Part shown: positions 1 through 13,700 of the stretch, in pieces | Numbering within the stretch: the first letter of the stretch is position 1 | Layout of the letters: each line of letters starts with the position of its first letter | Notes under the pieces: generated by a model | Seen by the model: only the letters and a program-made list of their open reading frames with translations | The model's database searches: none | Told to the model about the DNA's origin: nothing | DNA from: Sympetrum striolatum | Taxonomy: Eukaryota; Arthropoda; Insecta; Odonata; Libellulidae | Assembly (NCBI GenBank): GCA_947579665.1 | Contig: OX388350.1 | Span: 43,495,393 to 43,559,392 of the forward strand | Direction: 5' to 3' | DNA length: 64,000 nt | Position numbers and translations under genes: made by a program

Positions 1-162
1 TGTGTTAAGAAAAAGATAGTCACCCTCGCTTTCGGATCGCAAGCTATAGTTGGTTTGCAAGCTCAATTGGCTTCTAAGGTCTTTTTAAGGAAACTCAGCA
101 ACTTCAAACTAATTACTTACTCGATTTATTCTCAAAGGTTGAACTCGTACTAACTTCAAATT

Positions 163-208
163 TGCCTTTGGTGAAAGCGGTCTCGGGTTCGATTCCCGGT
201 GGGAGCCA
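163..208 (+). repeat. tRNA-like 3' fragment (B box, T-arm)
   Basis: A textbook internal promoter B box, GGTTCGATTCC, at 186-196 lies in a T-arm hairpin (CGGG/CCCG) and is followed by TGGGAGCCA. No matching 5' acceptor strand or D-arm was found upstream, so this is a tRNA pseudogene or SINE head fragment, not a working tRNA gene. Confidence 0.5.
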
Positions 209-2232
209 ATGTGCGAAATGACCTAAGCTGTCGAAGCACTTTTAACAATACTACTACTAACTTCAAATCCTATGTTCTGCAAAGACTAACGATATCTAAG
301 CACAGAAACAGTACGCAAGAAGAGAAATTCGTTTAGTGTAGCACTAGCGGCAGTTCTCGGAAGCTCGTAAAAAGCCGAAATATCGGCATCAAAAGTAGTG
401 AAAAAGGTATTTTTCGCAGCTTTATATCTAAAGATTAAACGCAGTGACATAATAGTGTTTTATCATTATATAATGCGCAATCTATACTCTATCTATAAAA
501 GCAATAATTATAATTCTAGTGTCCCACATAAAGGAGATATGAATTTTTTCCTTGAACCAGATACAACAGATATTTACCAAAGTTTTATTCCATCGATAGT
601 GCTCATTTTCAGTATCTCCTTTTACGATGATGGTCAATCTCGATTGATTTAATTTATTATCATAAGCGGTTTTCATATCTACATACCGTTGATTACATAT
701 CCATTAGTAGATTTTACTTTTCGCAAACTTGTCCATGTGATTTGGATCGAGAGATAAACTGAAAGCTGGAAAGCAACAAACACCTCCAAAGGTAAACAAA
801 GCAGATGACAGCATCCTTATCCTTCCCCATTGGTGTATTCTAGGCGGAAGTTGACAGTGGCTAATGGGAATGCTCGATACAAAACAATGAATTTATACAA
901 ATTCAACAAGTTTTCCATGCTGACGACAAGGTGGCAGAATAGTCAAATATTTGGTAATATAGCCGACTGAAAATATTTTCAAAATCATTCAAAATAGAAC
1001 ATGTTCTATTTTCAACCAATCAGGAAAGAGGGTCGGCCATGTTACCAAATATTTTCGAAAAAATTTGCCCGTGTATGGCGGCCTTTAAAATAATCTTTCG
1101 CGTAACTTTGACAGTAAAAATCCCATTGGTATTATATCATGCTCTTCGATATTTAGTTATAATATCAATGTGTCTTAAAATAAAAAAACAGCTACAACAA
1201 GTAAGCAAAAAAACTTACCATCAGTAATACTCGAAAAAATAAACATGGTCATTTCTGTACCTGCATTCGAATCGAAAACTGAATCACTCGATTGGCCCAA
1301 ATATCGATTGATATCAATATTTTGCGGGATTTTAAAATTGTGTCATTTGCATGAAAACTAACGCACTTAATCTCTTCATTGACGGTTGTCTTCTGAAAAA
1401 CAAAAATCGATATTTTGGAAATTTAAAGGCAAACAAAAATTCTACTGAACTGTCGTTTGACAATTAAAATCGTTTCTTACGTGTCAAGAATATGTTCAAG
1501 AAGTATTCTATGTAGTTGTGCAATGTTTTGATAAATCGTGGGTCTTTTTGATGATTACTTTCCCGAAGTAACACAAAATAATGGCATCTCCCCTCGAAGC
1601 TCATAAATCTTGGAGATACATTGCGATCAATAGAGAATAAATGATTGACCGAGGTATAGGATAATTGTATAAAATGGCTAGTTATTTAAAATATAATCTC
1701 ACTTTTCCTTACGAATTATTATTTTATTTTCGTTTTAATAAAAGAAGGAATTGGTCTATTGCTCCGATAATAATAATGGAAGTGTCCGAAATTTTAGCAG
1801 TAGTATGCCCCATAGCTCTTAGCTTAATGATATTATAGCGTAACAGCATTCCATCCTAGAGATTTACCTCTTCGCTGCAATTAAAAACATCGAAATTCAA
1901 AGCAAATTTAAGTTTCCATCCTTTCAAGAGTCATAGAAGTTAGGGGTCCGTGGGGTGTAAATGACGACTTTATTTAAAACGGGAGACTTATATTAGAATT
2001 GTATTTTTAAATATACTTTACCATACAATCAATTTGATGCATTTTTCATTTGTATTTTCAGATTTTCTTCATTTGAATGGTAAAATCAAACATGACATTA
2101 CACAGTCCAATTCATGACATGGAAAATCATTCATACATTTTGCAAAACTATATCAAAAGGATTTAAAATCTTTCAATCAGAAGAAAGTACTCGACAGATT
2201 AGTAGGTTACTAGATTATATAGTACTCGACAT

Positions 2233-2538
2233 ATGAAGGAAGATGGAGGGGAAATGAAATGGTCAGACAAAGTAAGAAATGAAAAGGTTTTAAAGAGGAT
2301 AAATGAAAAATGGCCACTCATGGATATAATCAGGAAGAGAAAAAGAAATTTGCCTAGACATGACTTAAAAAGGAATGGAATATTAACATCAGTGATAGAA
2401 GGATTTGTGGCTGGAAGAAAGATGGAAGGAAGGAGTAAAACAAAGATGACAAATGATCTGAAAGGAAAAGATGGATATGGAAGAATGAAGAGATTAACTA
2501 GTATGGAGGAGAACATAATAGGATCTGCTCATGGGTAG
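2233..2538 (+). pseudogene. LINE retrotransposon ORF2 C-terminal remnant
   Basis: About 100 residues: MKWSDKVRNEKVLKRINEKW, IIRKRKRNLPRHDLKRNGIL, EGFVAGRKMEGRSKTKMTND. It resembles the tail of arthropod non-LTR reverse transcriptases (W.(D/E)(K/H)V.NE.VL....EKR....I..R...W.GH.LR...(L/I)...IEG...G.R..GR...KM..DL). The Trp and Gly of the usual 'W.GH' are changed, and nothing catalytic lies upstream in frame, so this is a 5'-truncated relic. Confidence 0.6.
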
Positions 2539-3410
2539 AACACTTGTGATGATCATACCTGTCTTATTAATCACTAGCCTCTTCGGAATTTCTAAATTGA
2601 TCTATAATTATAACAAATTTTCCTTAAAGGTTCAACTCTACTCATTGAAAATGACAAGGGATGGGTCAGTAAGCACAGTTATTAAGGCAAAAAGATATAA
2701 TTATAACTCCTTAAGGAGCCTTTTTCATCTAAGCCTATACTTCAAATACTCCCAATATATATTTATCTATAATTCATCAACCTCTACCTCCTTTATGCAC
2801 AGTCATATTCATCTCAAAACTAAATGATCACATAATAATTATATTACTGCTATTCTAAAAAGACTCTTCCAGATAAGGGATCAGATGTACTTCTTCCTCC
2901 AGGAGGTAGATAATTAAATGTTGTTTGAATAAAAATGACCGTTTCCTTACTTAACTAAAATAAAAGTGTCAAACAAATGTTCAAAGCATGTTCATTCAAA
3001 GAGAAATTGATAGAAAACTATAATCTTTACAATTGATTTGTGGATTTTATTGTCTCTTCAGTTGATTTCCATGTTCTTGCACATGTACAGTAAAATAGAT
3101 TAAATTTAATGACACAGAAAGACACAATGGTAACAGGTATTAACAGTTTACTTTTCAATAATGTATTGTAGTTTCACAGATATAGCTTACAAAATCACCA
3201 ACTCTCCTTACCAACAAATGTTAGTATTACAAACTCCCATTCATATTTTATTAGAGCAATGAATACAAATTAAAGAACTGATATCCAGAATTTTCATCTT
3301 CAGATAATTTTCAATCAGTAATAAATTCTGAGATTAAGTCATGGCTGATTGGAATTCTATTCCTACTGTGACAAGGCTCCAATCATGATAATTTATTATA
3401 ATACCATAAA

Positions 3411-4742
3411 AATCAAAATTAAGAACATAGCAACTTTATTTGACACACAAAGCATATAATTAGGGGTGCAGCATCAAAAATAAAGAGGGGAGGACAACGT
3501 TTCTCGTACCTCTATTATCCAAAACTGTAGCACCATACATCAGAACAAGAACACATTTTAATGTGTTAAAAATTAGGATTCTCTTACAGAATAAAAAAAC
3601 CAGAAATATATTAGTACATCTCTTACTCACCTTTCGAGTGTATATATATGTATACTTTTGCAGATATATACATATATATACACAAAAAATATAGACTTGT
3701 TTTTGAAAATGCTGAAGGAATGGTGATGCTTGAAACTGGCAGTGCAGAAGAAAGAAAAAACATATAATAGACATATATCTAATATCTAAAAGTTATAAAC
3801 AATTAGCACCTTTGTGTGTGGATCCTAAAATAAAAGGACCAGAAATAATGGCAGTAGGAAATTAAATTTATGGTTCCAGTAAGTGAATTCAATCATTTAC
3901 AATAGATAAATCAAAAAATCATGGGAAGGCACCGTGATCTGCAAAATGCTTGGCAATATGAATCCAACACACAGCAGTTTCAATTGCGTCACACACTTGG
4001 GGCATACAACCTCTCGCCTCTTCATTGCACAGCGTAAAAAATCTTTTGACTCATTCTTGTCGACTCACAAACATATTGCTAAAAACACTCCAGATGACAC
4101 TCATCTTGGACATTTTCTTTTCCAATCTTTGTACAAAATATCTTACCTTAACAATAGAAATTCAAGAATATTTTAACCATAACTTTACATTTTGTAGAAG
4201 AAACAGCTGATTTTCGTGCGTTTACTCAAAGGAAGACTAGTAACATTTTTTTTTTAACAGCTACATTTCTTATCACTGTCTCGATTGAACAATTAATGTA
4301 GAACATGACAGCAGTGTGGAAAAAGCCGGTTAAAAATCAAGGGCAAATGAAGCTGAACTGCCTTCTTATTATGAATAACGATGCCTGAGGAACTTGGTTA
4401 GTAAAGACTAAAACACATGCACAGTCAAGGATCAGAGCTGTTGATGTCCTTTTTTATGACAGGGTTAATGAGATAAAGATGGGTCACCAACAGTCTTGGC
4501 AGTGGGATCAATGGTGGGTCACCTTTTTTTCCAACAAGTGCGTCAGTTGTTCACTGAGGATGGGGCAGGGAAAAGATAAATGTCTTTGCACACTGCTTCT
4601 GTTACAGTGGGGTTAAGAGTGAAAAGTCACTGTGGCATTCATGTTCAAGCATTGTTCCATGGCTAGCACATAGGTTATATACTTTCCACTGTACTTCATG
4701 GTCATAAAAAATCCATATCAAAATCGGTCAAGGATGAGCTTT
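3411..4742 (-). other. trol: Probable perlecan 3' UTR with poly(A) signal
   Basis: Downstream of the predicted stop, no further splice-consistent coding frame was seen. An AATAAA on the minus strand lies at 3435-3440, followed by an AT-rich stretch suited to cleavage about 15-25 bases further on. Later AATAAA copies at 3247-3252 and 3046-3051 could give longer 3' ends. The end point is an estimate. Confidence 0.5.
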
Positions 4743-4779
4743 TCACAATGCCCTATGCAATTCTTCATCCAATTCATCA
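4743..4779 (-). CDS. trol: Perlecan exon 52: predicted last coding exon (acidic tail, stop TGA)
   Basis: After a strong acceptor (TTCTGTTTTCAG) the frame coming from exon 51 (AA plus T) reads [12 protein letters not shown] then TGA at 4743-4745. The short acidic tail, good acceptor and exact phase support it, but it is only 12 codons, so homology cannot help. It would make the intron 7877-4780 about 3.1 kb long. Confidence 0.72.
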
Positions 4780-7700
4780 CTGAAAACAGAAATAAATAGA
4801 ATTATTAGTTTGACATAGGAGGAAATATTTTTTGGATAAATGATTGTTTGAAATATATTAAATAAATAAAATAGAGTAATGACATTTTCTAATGGGAAAC
4901 TAACAACCAAACTTTTCTTGGAGCAAGTAACTAATTTACTGATAACAATGAATTAAAATTGCAAGAGTCAGTCAACCATCATGATTGACCATTGTTATTA
5001 ATCAACCTCAATAAGTAAAGAAGTCTTGCCAAGAATCAACATGGATATTCCAAGTTTGTATGTGCTGGTTAAACAACACATAAAGCTTTGTGCATGTGAA
5101 CACTAATCTTACTAGAGAAAATTTACTTTAATAAGGGAAGCAGGATAGGATAAGTGGTATGCAGTTGTACTATTTCAAGGTATTCTCTGTGGATAATTCA
5201 TGCATAGAGACCTAAATGATATTCAAGCCATTAATAATTAATTCAAAACACGATGATACAAAGGGCTGCAAAAAAAACAAGATTTTACAATAAAAAGAAA
5301 GGTATTCAACATTGAAACAAAAATTATGAGCAGGATTTTCAGAACATGCAAAAATTCTTGAATGTAAGCAGCTCAAAAACTGCCTAATTTAAATATAAAA
5401 TAATAATTACGTGAAATTGATAATCTGATTTTGACTATATATAACAATATATAGTTATATATTATTAATTGATTGTATCCATTTATATCAAAATAGAGAG
5501 CCTTTGGTCTCTTCATGAGAGAAAAGCAAATGTATAGTTAATAAAATAATTACTTTCTCATGTTGATCACTCACAACATGTTACTATTTCAAAATATGCA
5601 TCCAGATATAATTTGGATGCCAGTTGATTGTGATGAGTAACATATGATTTAATTGCAGATTACTACGTACATTTTAAATATTACATAATAACCATTATTT
5701 ATTTTTTCCCATTTTGATCACCCATTACATGTTACAATTTCAAATTATGCATCCAGATATAATTAGAATACCAGTTGATGGTGATGAGTAACATAAGATT
5801 TAATTACAGATTACAACATACATTTAAATATTACATAATAACCATTTAATTATAAATAAATAAATTATAAAACATATTTAAAGAAGGCATTACAGATGCT
5901 AAGGTTGAAATTTTTTTCTTAGATAGAAAAATATAAATAGAATAAATGTCAGTTTAAGGGTCTTTTTTATGAAATCGTAGTCAACTTTAAGAGTTTCTTA
6001 AAGAATTTCACAATGATTTCAAAGACCCACAGGTTAATTTAAAAATCCAGAATATATATTTCATTAAATGTATTACTCTAATATTAATATAGTTATTCAT
6101 GTCTTTCCAGAAACATCAAATTTATATTTATATAATTTAACTCATTAAAAAGCTTCTAAAAGATAAGTGTAAATTTTTAAACTTTTCCACTATCCACTTC
6201 TGCTTCTTCTGATTTAATTTAGTAAAAGAAATGTTCAATTAATTACATGTTTATAGTTGTAGCTTAGAAGAATTTTCACTGATTGGTCAGGCTTTTGAAA
6301 AAGAAAAGAAATTAAAGGTAAACAATAAATTACAATAATAAAACATGAAACCTGCAAACTAAAACTGAGAAAATTAATCAATACAAAAAATAAGTGCCTT
6401 ACAGAGAATAAAATTCCAATAGGAGCTCATATGCATGGAATTCATGCAAAGTGGGATGTAACTAAACCTTCTAGATCACCTTCTAGAGTTGATACAAGCA
6501 CATGGCAAGCAATGATGACAGAAAGAATTGGTGGGTTGTACTGATTAGTGCACGGGGGCTAAATAAACACCAAAAACTGGCAGGAGGAACACAGATATTA
6601 GCACTGAAAAGTATCACCTTAAGATTCACCACTTCATTTGCAATGTGCATTGCAACCCATCACCATAGTTTAGCTTGCAGCAGAAGATGCCGTCCCTGGG
6701 AATACTGCTTTGGTTGCTTTAATGAGGTTTGGGAATCTTTTGACAGTAAGAGGTTAGGGACTAAGAAGAGGGACATTAAGATGAGCGTAGAAAGCAGGAC
6801 GATAGAGGAATCCCCTTTACTGCCTCTTGACGTTGACGCTACGGCTGGTGCTCCCATGACACCTGAACCGATCTCTATGGGGTTATCTCCGTAGCTTCCA
6901 AAGCCACCGTTACCTTTGGCAGTGGTCGTACCTCCACTTTGGTGGAACACCAAAGAGGAAGGCACCCACCATACTCTTTGATGTGATGGAGGGTGGGTGG
7001 AAGGATTTATAAAAGGAGAAATATATTCCAGAAAAGTGTATTGATGAGGAAAAAAGGAAAAAAAGATACGATAAATAAAGAGGTATATATTTTTCACAAA
7101 TTAAATCAGAAAAATAAGGGTTGGTTCAAATTATTGACCATAAAAGGTTGATTTTGTGTTGGATAGGTGAAGGAAGAGACAGAGAAAAGGTGTTTGTGAA
7201 TAGCAAAATTCCATTGGGAATGTTAAATAGAAGTATATCAAATACCATTTATTTAAAGGGAGGTGTCTTGATGAGCAAATTAACTTTCTTAGAGAGTTTT
7301 AAGAAGTAGTCCAAATTGGTGCTTTCATAGAGAAGCTCCAATTCCAAAATTCCAATCAATACCAGAAGGTTTTCATTCCATAATGAAGAAGTATTTACAA
7401 TGATTATTTCAATTAATTTCTATATGGAAGGATGATTAGTAAAGTACACACTTTGATTAATGAATAAAACTAACCTACTTCATCTACAAGAGAGAAATTC
7501 AACTGTAAAGTTATTCATAATTATTTTCATCCATATTTGTAATTCATCCAAATTATTTATATACAGTGACTAAGGCATATATGTTGTGAATCATTCCATA
7601 TATATCATATATTGAATAATTCAATAATAATATAATAATATATAATATTAATAATAATATAATAATTTTCAGAAAATAATTACTTGCTTTTGTGCAAGTA

Positions 7701-10700
7701 CTCCAAGAGAAGATTAACATTGCTGCAAGGTTCCAATTGCGAAGACTAAACCATGATTGTTTATATAGAAATCTTAATTTCTTTTAATTTTATGAGTTGA
7801 CATCCATTATATATACATATATATATGCTGGAGATTTAATATAACAGATATTTAAAATAAAAATAGTAAGAACTCACTTAGAACATGGATGTGCATTCAC
7901 TGCAGACAGTGCCTTCTCATAGAGATTAATTGCTCCACTATTCTGTATGTCGATAGAGTGGATGCAACCTGAAAAACTTTCTCTATATTTCCCTCCAGTC
8001 ATGTAATCTACTTTCGGCAATCCACCTAAAATATATGAAGAAAAATAGAGTCATTCAATGTCCATTGTCAAATTAAATTTAGAACAAAGAGTTCTTATAG
8101 TTATTTTTTCCAATATTATGCAATAGTTACATGCGATTTTATTGAGTAAAAACTGTATGGTAAATGAAAAATATTATAGTAGAAATAGAGTACTAAAATC
8201 ATAGAAATACCTAGATATATATTTCCTAAAGTGTTGAGCATGGTTAAGAATCCTGGACTCTTTCCAATCTGGATATCAGTTCCGTCAAGTTCAATGCTTC
8301 CATCCTTTCCTTCTCGGTGGAACACCACGCGATGACGCTTTCCGTCATCCACTCTGGTTTGATCCAATCGAATGGATGCAGGGCCTGATCCTAATTCATA
8401 GCTGAACTCCAGGTATCCACTCACCACTGATCATAAAAATTATTGATTGAAAATTTACTTAAGGATAAAGTAATTTTCTGAAGAAAGTATGGACTGCATG
8501 CAATCTCGGAAAATTACATACATACAATGTACAGCAATGGGCAAAAAACCTAATTACAAAACAGGACTAATAAAATAATAATATCAAAAATGCTATAAAA
8601 ATGTTATAATAAACTCAAATGTTAGTTATGCATGTACTTGAATTGATCTTATGTAAAACCTTATGATAACTAAATTTTATACATATTATTTTCTTTTTTA
8701 GAATTCCATCTTCTTTTATCTGTAAATTATATCTAAAACTTTATCATTGATTTTATACTTCTGCAATTTTATAATTTGTAACATTTATGTAGGGTAATTT
8801 GGTTTTTAGACCCATATGAATGAATAAATAATGATTATTATTATGATAGAATAATAATATCAAAAATAGCTGAGGAAGGGGTCAGCAAGCAGATACCACA
8901 ATCCTGTAAACCTAGTCAACAGGGCATTATAAAAAAATCTAACTCTAGCTATAAGCAACTCATATGACAACAAAATAATACAATTGTGTTGTATGATTAA
9001 CTTTTATTAATCTGCATAAAAATTCCTGTGATAGATAAATTTTCTCAGTTACATACTTTTATGAATTGAGAACTCAATTGCCAGTTTTAATTCTATAGCT
9101 TGAGTATTCTATAGTTCTAACTCATAAGTGATTATGAGTAACAATTGATGTATTAAGATAGAAAGCACAGATTTATTTTAAATGTACAAATGGCACTTTA
9201 CCAGCCACTGCGAGGAAATCTTGTCCTCGTCCGTCCATTTCTGGAGTCTGTCCATGCCAGAAGATAAGTCCATTTGATGAAGTGGTGGAGAATTCTATGA
9301 TAATGGATTCCAGGTCATTGGAAGACTTGTGAGGAAGCAGAGTGGTGCTTAATTCCAGATACCCATCACCTTGGAATCCAACAGATTCTCCAAATTCAAC
9401 TCCTGTTCACCAAAGAAAAGATTTATTAGATACAAAATACAATAAAGGTTAATTTGTAATGCAAAAAGTTTGGCTATGCCCAAATAAAACTAGTGAAAAT
9501 ATATACACGATATTTTAATATACAGTAGAAGTCCATTATAACGAGTACGGCTTATAACGAGAGTTGCGTTATAGCAAATGATTCTTTGGATGTTGTCCGT
9601 CCCACAGCAAAAAGGATAGGGAGTTACATTCATTATAATGAGTGATCAAATTCTGAGGTATCGTTATAACGAGTTCCACGGTTCTATATTTGTCTTGCAG
9701 GTAGCATATCTCGTATTCAAAGACGGATCACGAGTTTCACTATCCCCTCTGTCCCTCACGTCTCCTATATCTTATCGCCTTATATCTTGTTTCTTTTCAG
9801 TGATGATCCCTCTAGTCAGCAGTTTGAATTGAGTACCCATTGTATTGTCATCCACCTGTGGGATTTGTTTACATTTGAGACTTGGCACCAAATTGTCTGA
9901 TGGTAGGAGGTACAAGAGATAAAAGCAGAGCTGTTTTGGATTTCCAGGGTAACCTCTCCCTCGCGCCACAGCCATTAGTTATGAAGCATGTGGATGAAAA
10001 ATATCTTGAGAAAGAAATTTGATATGAATTAGGGGTGCCTTTCCACATAATGGTCATCGCTCTTCATCAGTCGAACATTAGACGTGAGTCTGTTCAGGAG
10101 AGCTTTCTAATAAATGAGTTTCTAGTGTGACAGTTCGGTGATGGAGAGTAATACTGAGTTTGTGCCCGAAAGCTAGAGAACTGTGTACAGCATATTGGAC
10201 ATAAACTGCTCCTTTGATGATTAAGTAGCAGTAGACGCAGAAACTGCTGTTTGTGGTTTGCTGACAGATGATCAATTAATAGAGTAGCAAAAGAATGACA
10301 GCAGCGAATCATCGGATATCGAGAGTTTGGAAGAAGATTCATTTAAAATCTAGCTAAAAACGCCTAGGTGGACGATTTAATGACTTCAAAGCGTGTAGAA
10401 GATTTCGTCACCAAACACTGTACTAATAACTTAAAACAGACAAGAATAGATTAATTTTTTAAGTTATAGCTTTTTTATGAACAGTGAGACCGAGAAATCA
10501 GGTTTTTAAAAGAATAGATGTTTATTAATTATTGTAAAGTTTTTATAACTTCTGTTAAGGTTAATTTATTCTTACTTTCAATGCTTCTGAAAAAGTGAAT
10601 TTATCATAAAGTTCAGCATTTTGGGAAATAATTAATGCAAATTGACTGGAACGGCAAAATTTTTGGGCTAAAACTTAACTAAACGATGCAAGTATGTATA

Positions 10701-13700
10701 TGCAAGTGGCCATCAATTGTAATATTGCTTTGTTACAATTTTTCAAATAAAATCCCTTTCGTTCTTTCATAGATTATCCAATTCTTTTTTCCTAAAAATT
10801 AGCACCATTACAAGAAAATATTTTTCTTGGTTCCCCCCTATTAATGTATAGGAAGTGAGAGGTGACATGGCTTTGAAGGGTGGGAGTTGAACGGGGGAGG
10901 TTTCTGTTTGTGCCTGGAGGATAAGAGAGGAAAGATGAGAGCTGCCGAGGGGGAAAACGATATATGAGAGTAGAGGAGAAGGAATTCTGCTCTCACCAGC
11001 TGCGTTGAAGAATTGCTGGCACCGGAAAAAATCATGCCTAACGAGCATGACTCTCGTAACTACTTATCCTACTGGAAAGCCATCTATAATTATTATGCTA
11101 CATCACCAAATCCTAACTAATACGATTATCTAACGATATATTATTACTTTCGACGATTATTGAGCAATGATGATCCACATTTTATGTTAGAGGAACACAT
11201 TGGTTATGGTTTATGAATTAATGATATAATATTTTTGATGTGAACGTACTCTTCTACGCATTCTGAAGCATTTGCGTGAGAATTAAAAACCCTACAGTTC
11301 CATTCTGATGCATTTGCTGCCCTTGGATTCAAGAGGACGGACATTTAGAATAAAAAATCGGCTATAACGAGTACTTTTCCAATTTCTGTCAGCTCTCGTC
11401 ATAACGTACTTCTACTGTACATAAAAGTTGATTTTTGCAATGATTCATACTTAATTATAACTCCTTTATACACTGTTTCATCAGCCTGCTATGACTAACA
11501 AAATTTTTTCATTATAATTGCAGTATAAATTTGTCTCTCAAACAAGGATATAAAAAAATAACTTTGGCTTTCAAAAAAACTTGGAAAGCTTTCAAAGTAA
11601 AACGAAATACAAATATCATTCCATTTTAAATGAGCAGAAACAGACATGATACTTACTCTGATCACAATTCTTTCCTCCATAGCCTAATGAGCAGAGGCAG
11701 TGGTATGAGCTGGGTGTAGTTGAAATACAGGTTCCACCATTTTGGCAAGGTCTATGAGAGTCGCATATGGTATCGGTTGATTCGCAATATCGTCCACTGT
11801 GAATGAAATTAAAGAAAATAAATTCTTTATTCTAATTATTTTCATGATAATAATGTGGTCCACAAGATTCTATTAGCATATTAGAGAGGACTATTTTCCA
11901 ATAAGTCATTATTACTAGCCATCAAGTCCTAATGAAAATAAGAAGAGAAAGCAAGCAAACATCATAACTTTCAGAAGCAAATAAGAAAACTATCAAGGTT
12001 TTATTTGTAATAACTGGTAAATGTATGACCAAAATTTTAAGAATTCTGTAGAAAATATTGTTAAAACATTTATTTAATAAAGTATTGCATAAGAGAGAAT
12101 AAAGTTGTAAAGGAGAATGAGTATAGGTAATATATGAATTATTAGATAGAAATATTTTCAAACATGAGAAAGTAAATAATGTATGCTTTCATGAATTCAT
12201 TCTGTTATATAACTATTATTGCCTTGGCAAGAAATGTATTATAGCCAACAATCCCAAATACACTTCTGATTTCTGACTAAATTCCCTTTAGAATATTCAT
12301 TGAGCATAATATCTCTTTTACAGGACCAATTATCCTACTTTCAAGAAGTCCTGATTTAAGTCAGCAAAAAACAAGTTACTCAATCACTCAAACAAAATTT
12401 GAAAGGAAAACTATAAAATACCAAGGATATTTAATAGAGTTCTTAATTTTATTGACTAATTTGAACTTGAAAACATTTTCCATGTGGAAAAGATGAAAGT
12501 TCTTTCCTTCTACAAGTGAATTTAAATTCATTCAATGACAATTTACCCATAAAAAGGAAATACATACATGACTTCAAGGATAATCTACAACTGAATGATT
12601 GTAAGCAATTGTTATCACAAGCTGTACAAATGGTATTCTTCATCACACAACAACCCAATTAGTCAAATGAGCTGTTACTTCTTGGAACTCCATAACTTCC
12701 TCAAAGTTACCAAACTTTTATTCCATAATGCTGCTGGAACTTGACTAGTCATTATCAGGCACAGACAAAACTGACAGTCAGTTTGACACAAAATAAAATA
12801 ACTCTGACAAAGTTACTTTATTACCTTGTGTTTAGAAAATATGACTCTTCTAATTAAGGCGGCAAGAATATAAACACTTTGTAATAATTAATAATTCCAC
12901 AATGTATATTTCACAAAATCAAAAAGATTTTGTGAAATATACATTGTGGAATTATTACAAAGTGTTTATATTCTTGCCAGCATGGTGAAATTCCATACAG
13001 TAATGGCTAATAGCATTCAATACATTTTCTAATTAAAACAATTCCTTCCTTACCGGAATCCTACAGCACAGTGGCATTCGAAATCACTTGCATTGTGAAC
13101 TGCTGGGAGACAAAATGCTCCATTGAGGCAGGGATGCGCATCACATGGATTTCTTTCTTTGGAACCAAGGAAAATGTCATTTCCATGATCTATTCCGTGA
13201 TCAATTCCATGATCGATTCCATTTACTTCATCGATATCCCCAATTCTGCCCCCAAGATCGTGATAATCGGTAACCCCTGATTCTTCCATGCATTCTCTAA
13301 CATTTGCGGAGTCCACAATGGAATGTACCAAATCCAGCTCCAAGCCTGATGCCTCAATCTATTTTGAGAAGGAGAGTAGAATTCATGCAGAGATTATAAG
13401 ATACTTCTTAATAATCCTACGTTAAAATCACCATTGTAAATATTTATATATGGGTGTCTGGGTTAAACATATAACAATACAAAATGTAATAACTTGAGAA
13501 TTAATTGAGATATTTAATAGCGGTTTGCTTCTCAAAGTTTGATAACTCAAAATGTTTTCAATTTTTGCTTGATAATGGCGCACCATGCCATCGTGAAGTA
13601 ATAATGAGGGATTTCTTGGATAATGAGTTTAGAAACTCAGCCATGAGGCCACTTGATTATTTTCTGTTGAAGTTTATCAAGAATCAAGTGTACCAGACAC

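Larger units (their letters stand above)
1..3410. other. Intergenic AT-rich sequence downstream of perlecan
   Basis: No gene is recognisable here. It contains a tRNA-like 3' fragment near 163-208, a short perfect palindrome around an AACATGTT centre near 992-1013, and a LINE tail at 2233-2538 on the plus strand (listed separately). The remaining open frames are short and featureless. Confidence 0.6.

Noticed and set aside
163..208. Functional tRNA gene at the left edge
   Set aside because: No 5' acceptor strand pairing with GGGAGCC is present upstream.
2199..2516. 105-codon minus frame opposite the LINE tail
   Set aside because: Low-complexity F/L/S-rich antisense of a Lys/Glu/Arg-rich coding relic.
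6502..6894. 130-codon plus-strand frame starting [11 protein letters not shown]
   Set aside because: No domain resemblance. It overlaps the better-motivated minus-strand frame and its composition follows from that strand.
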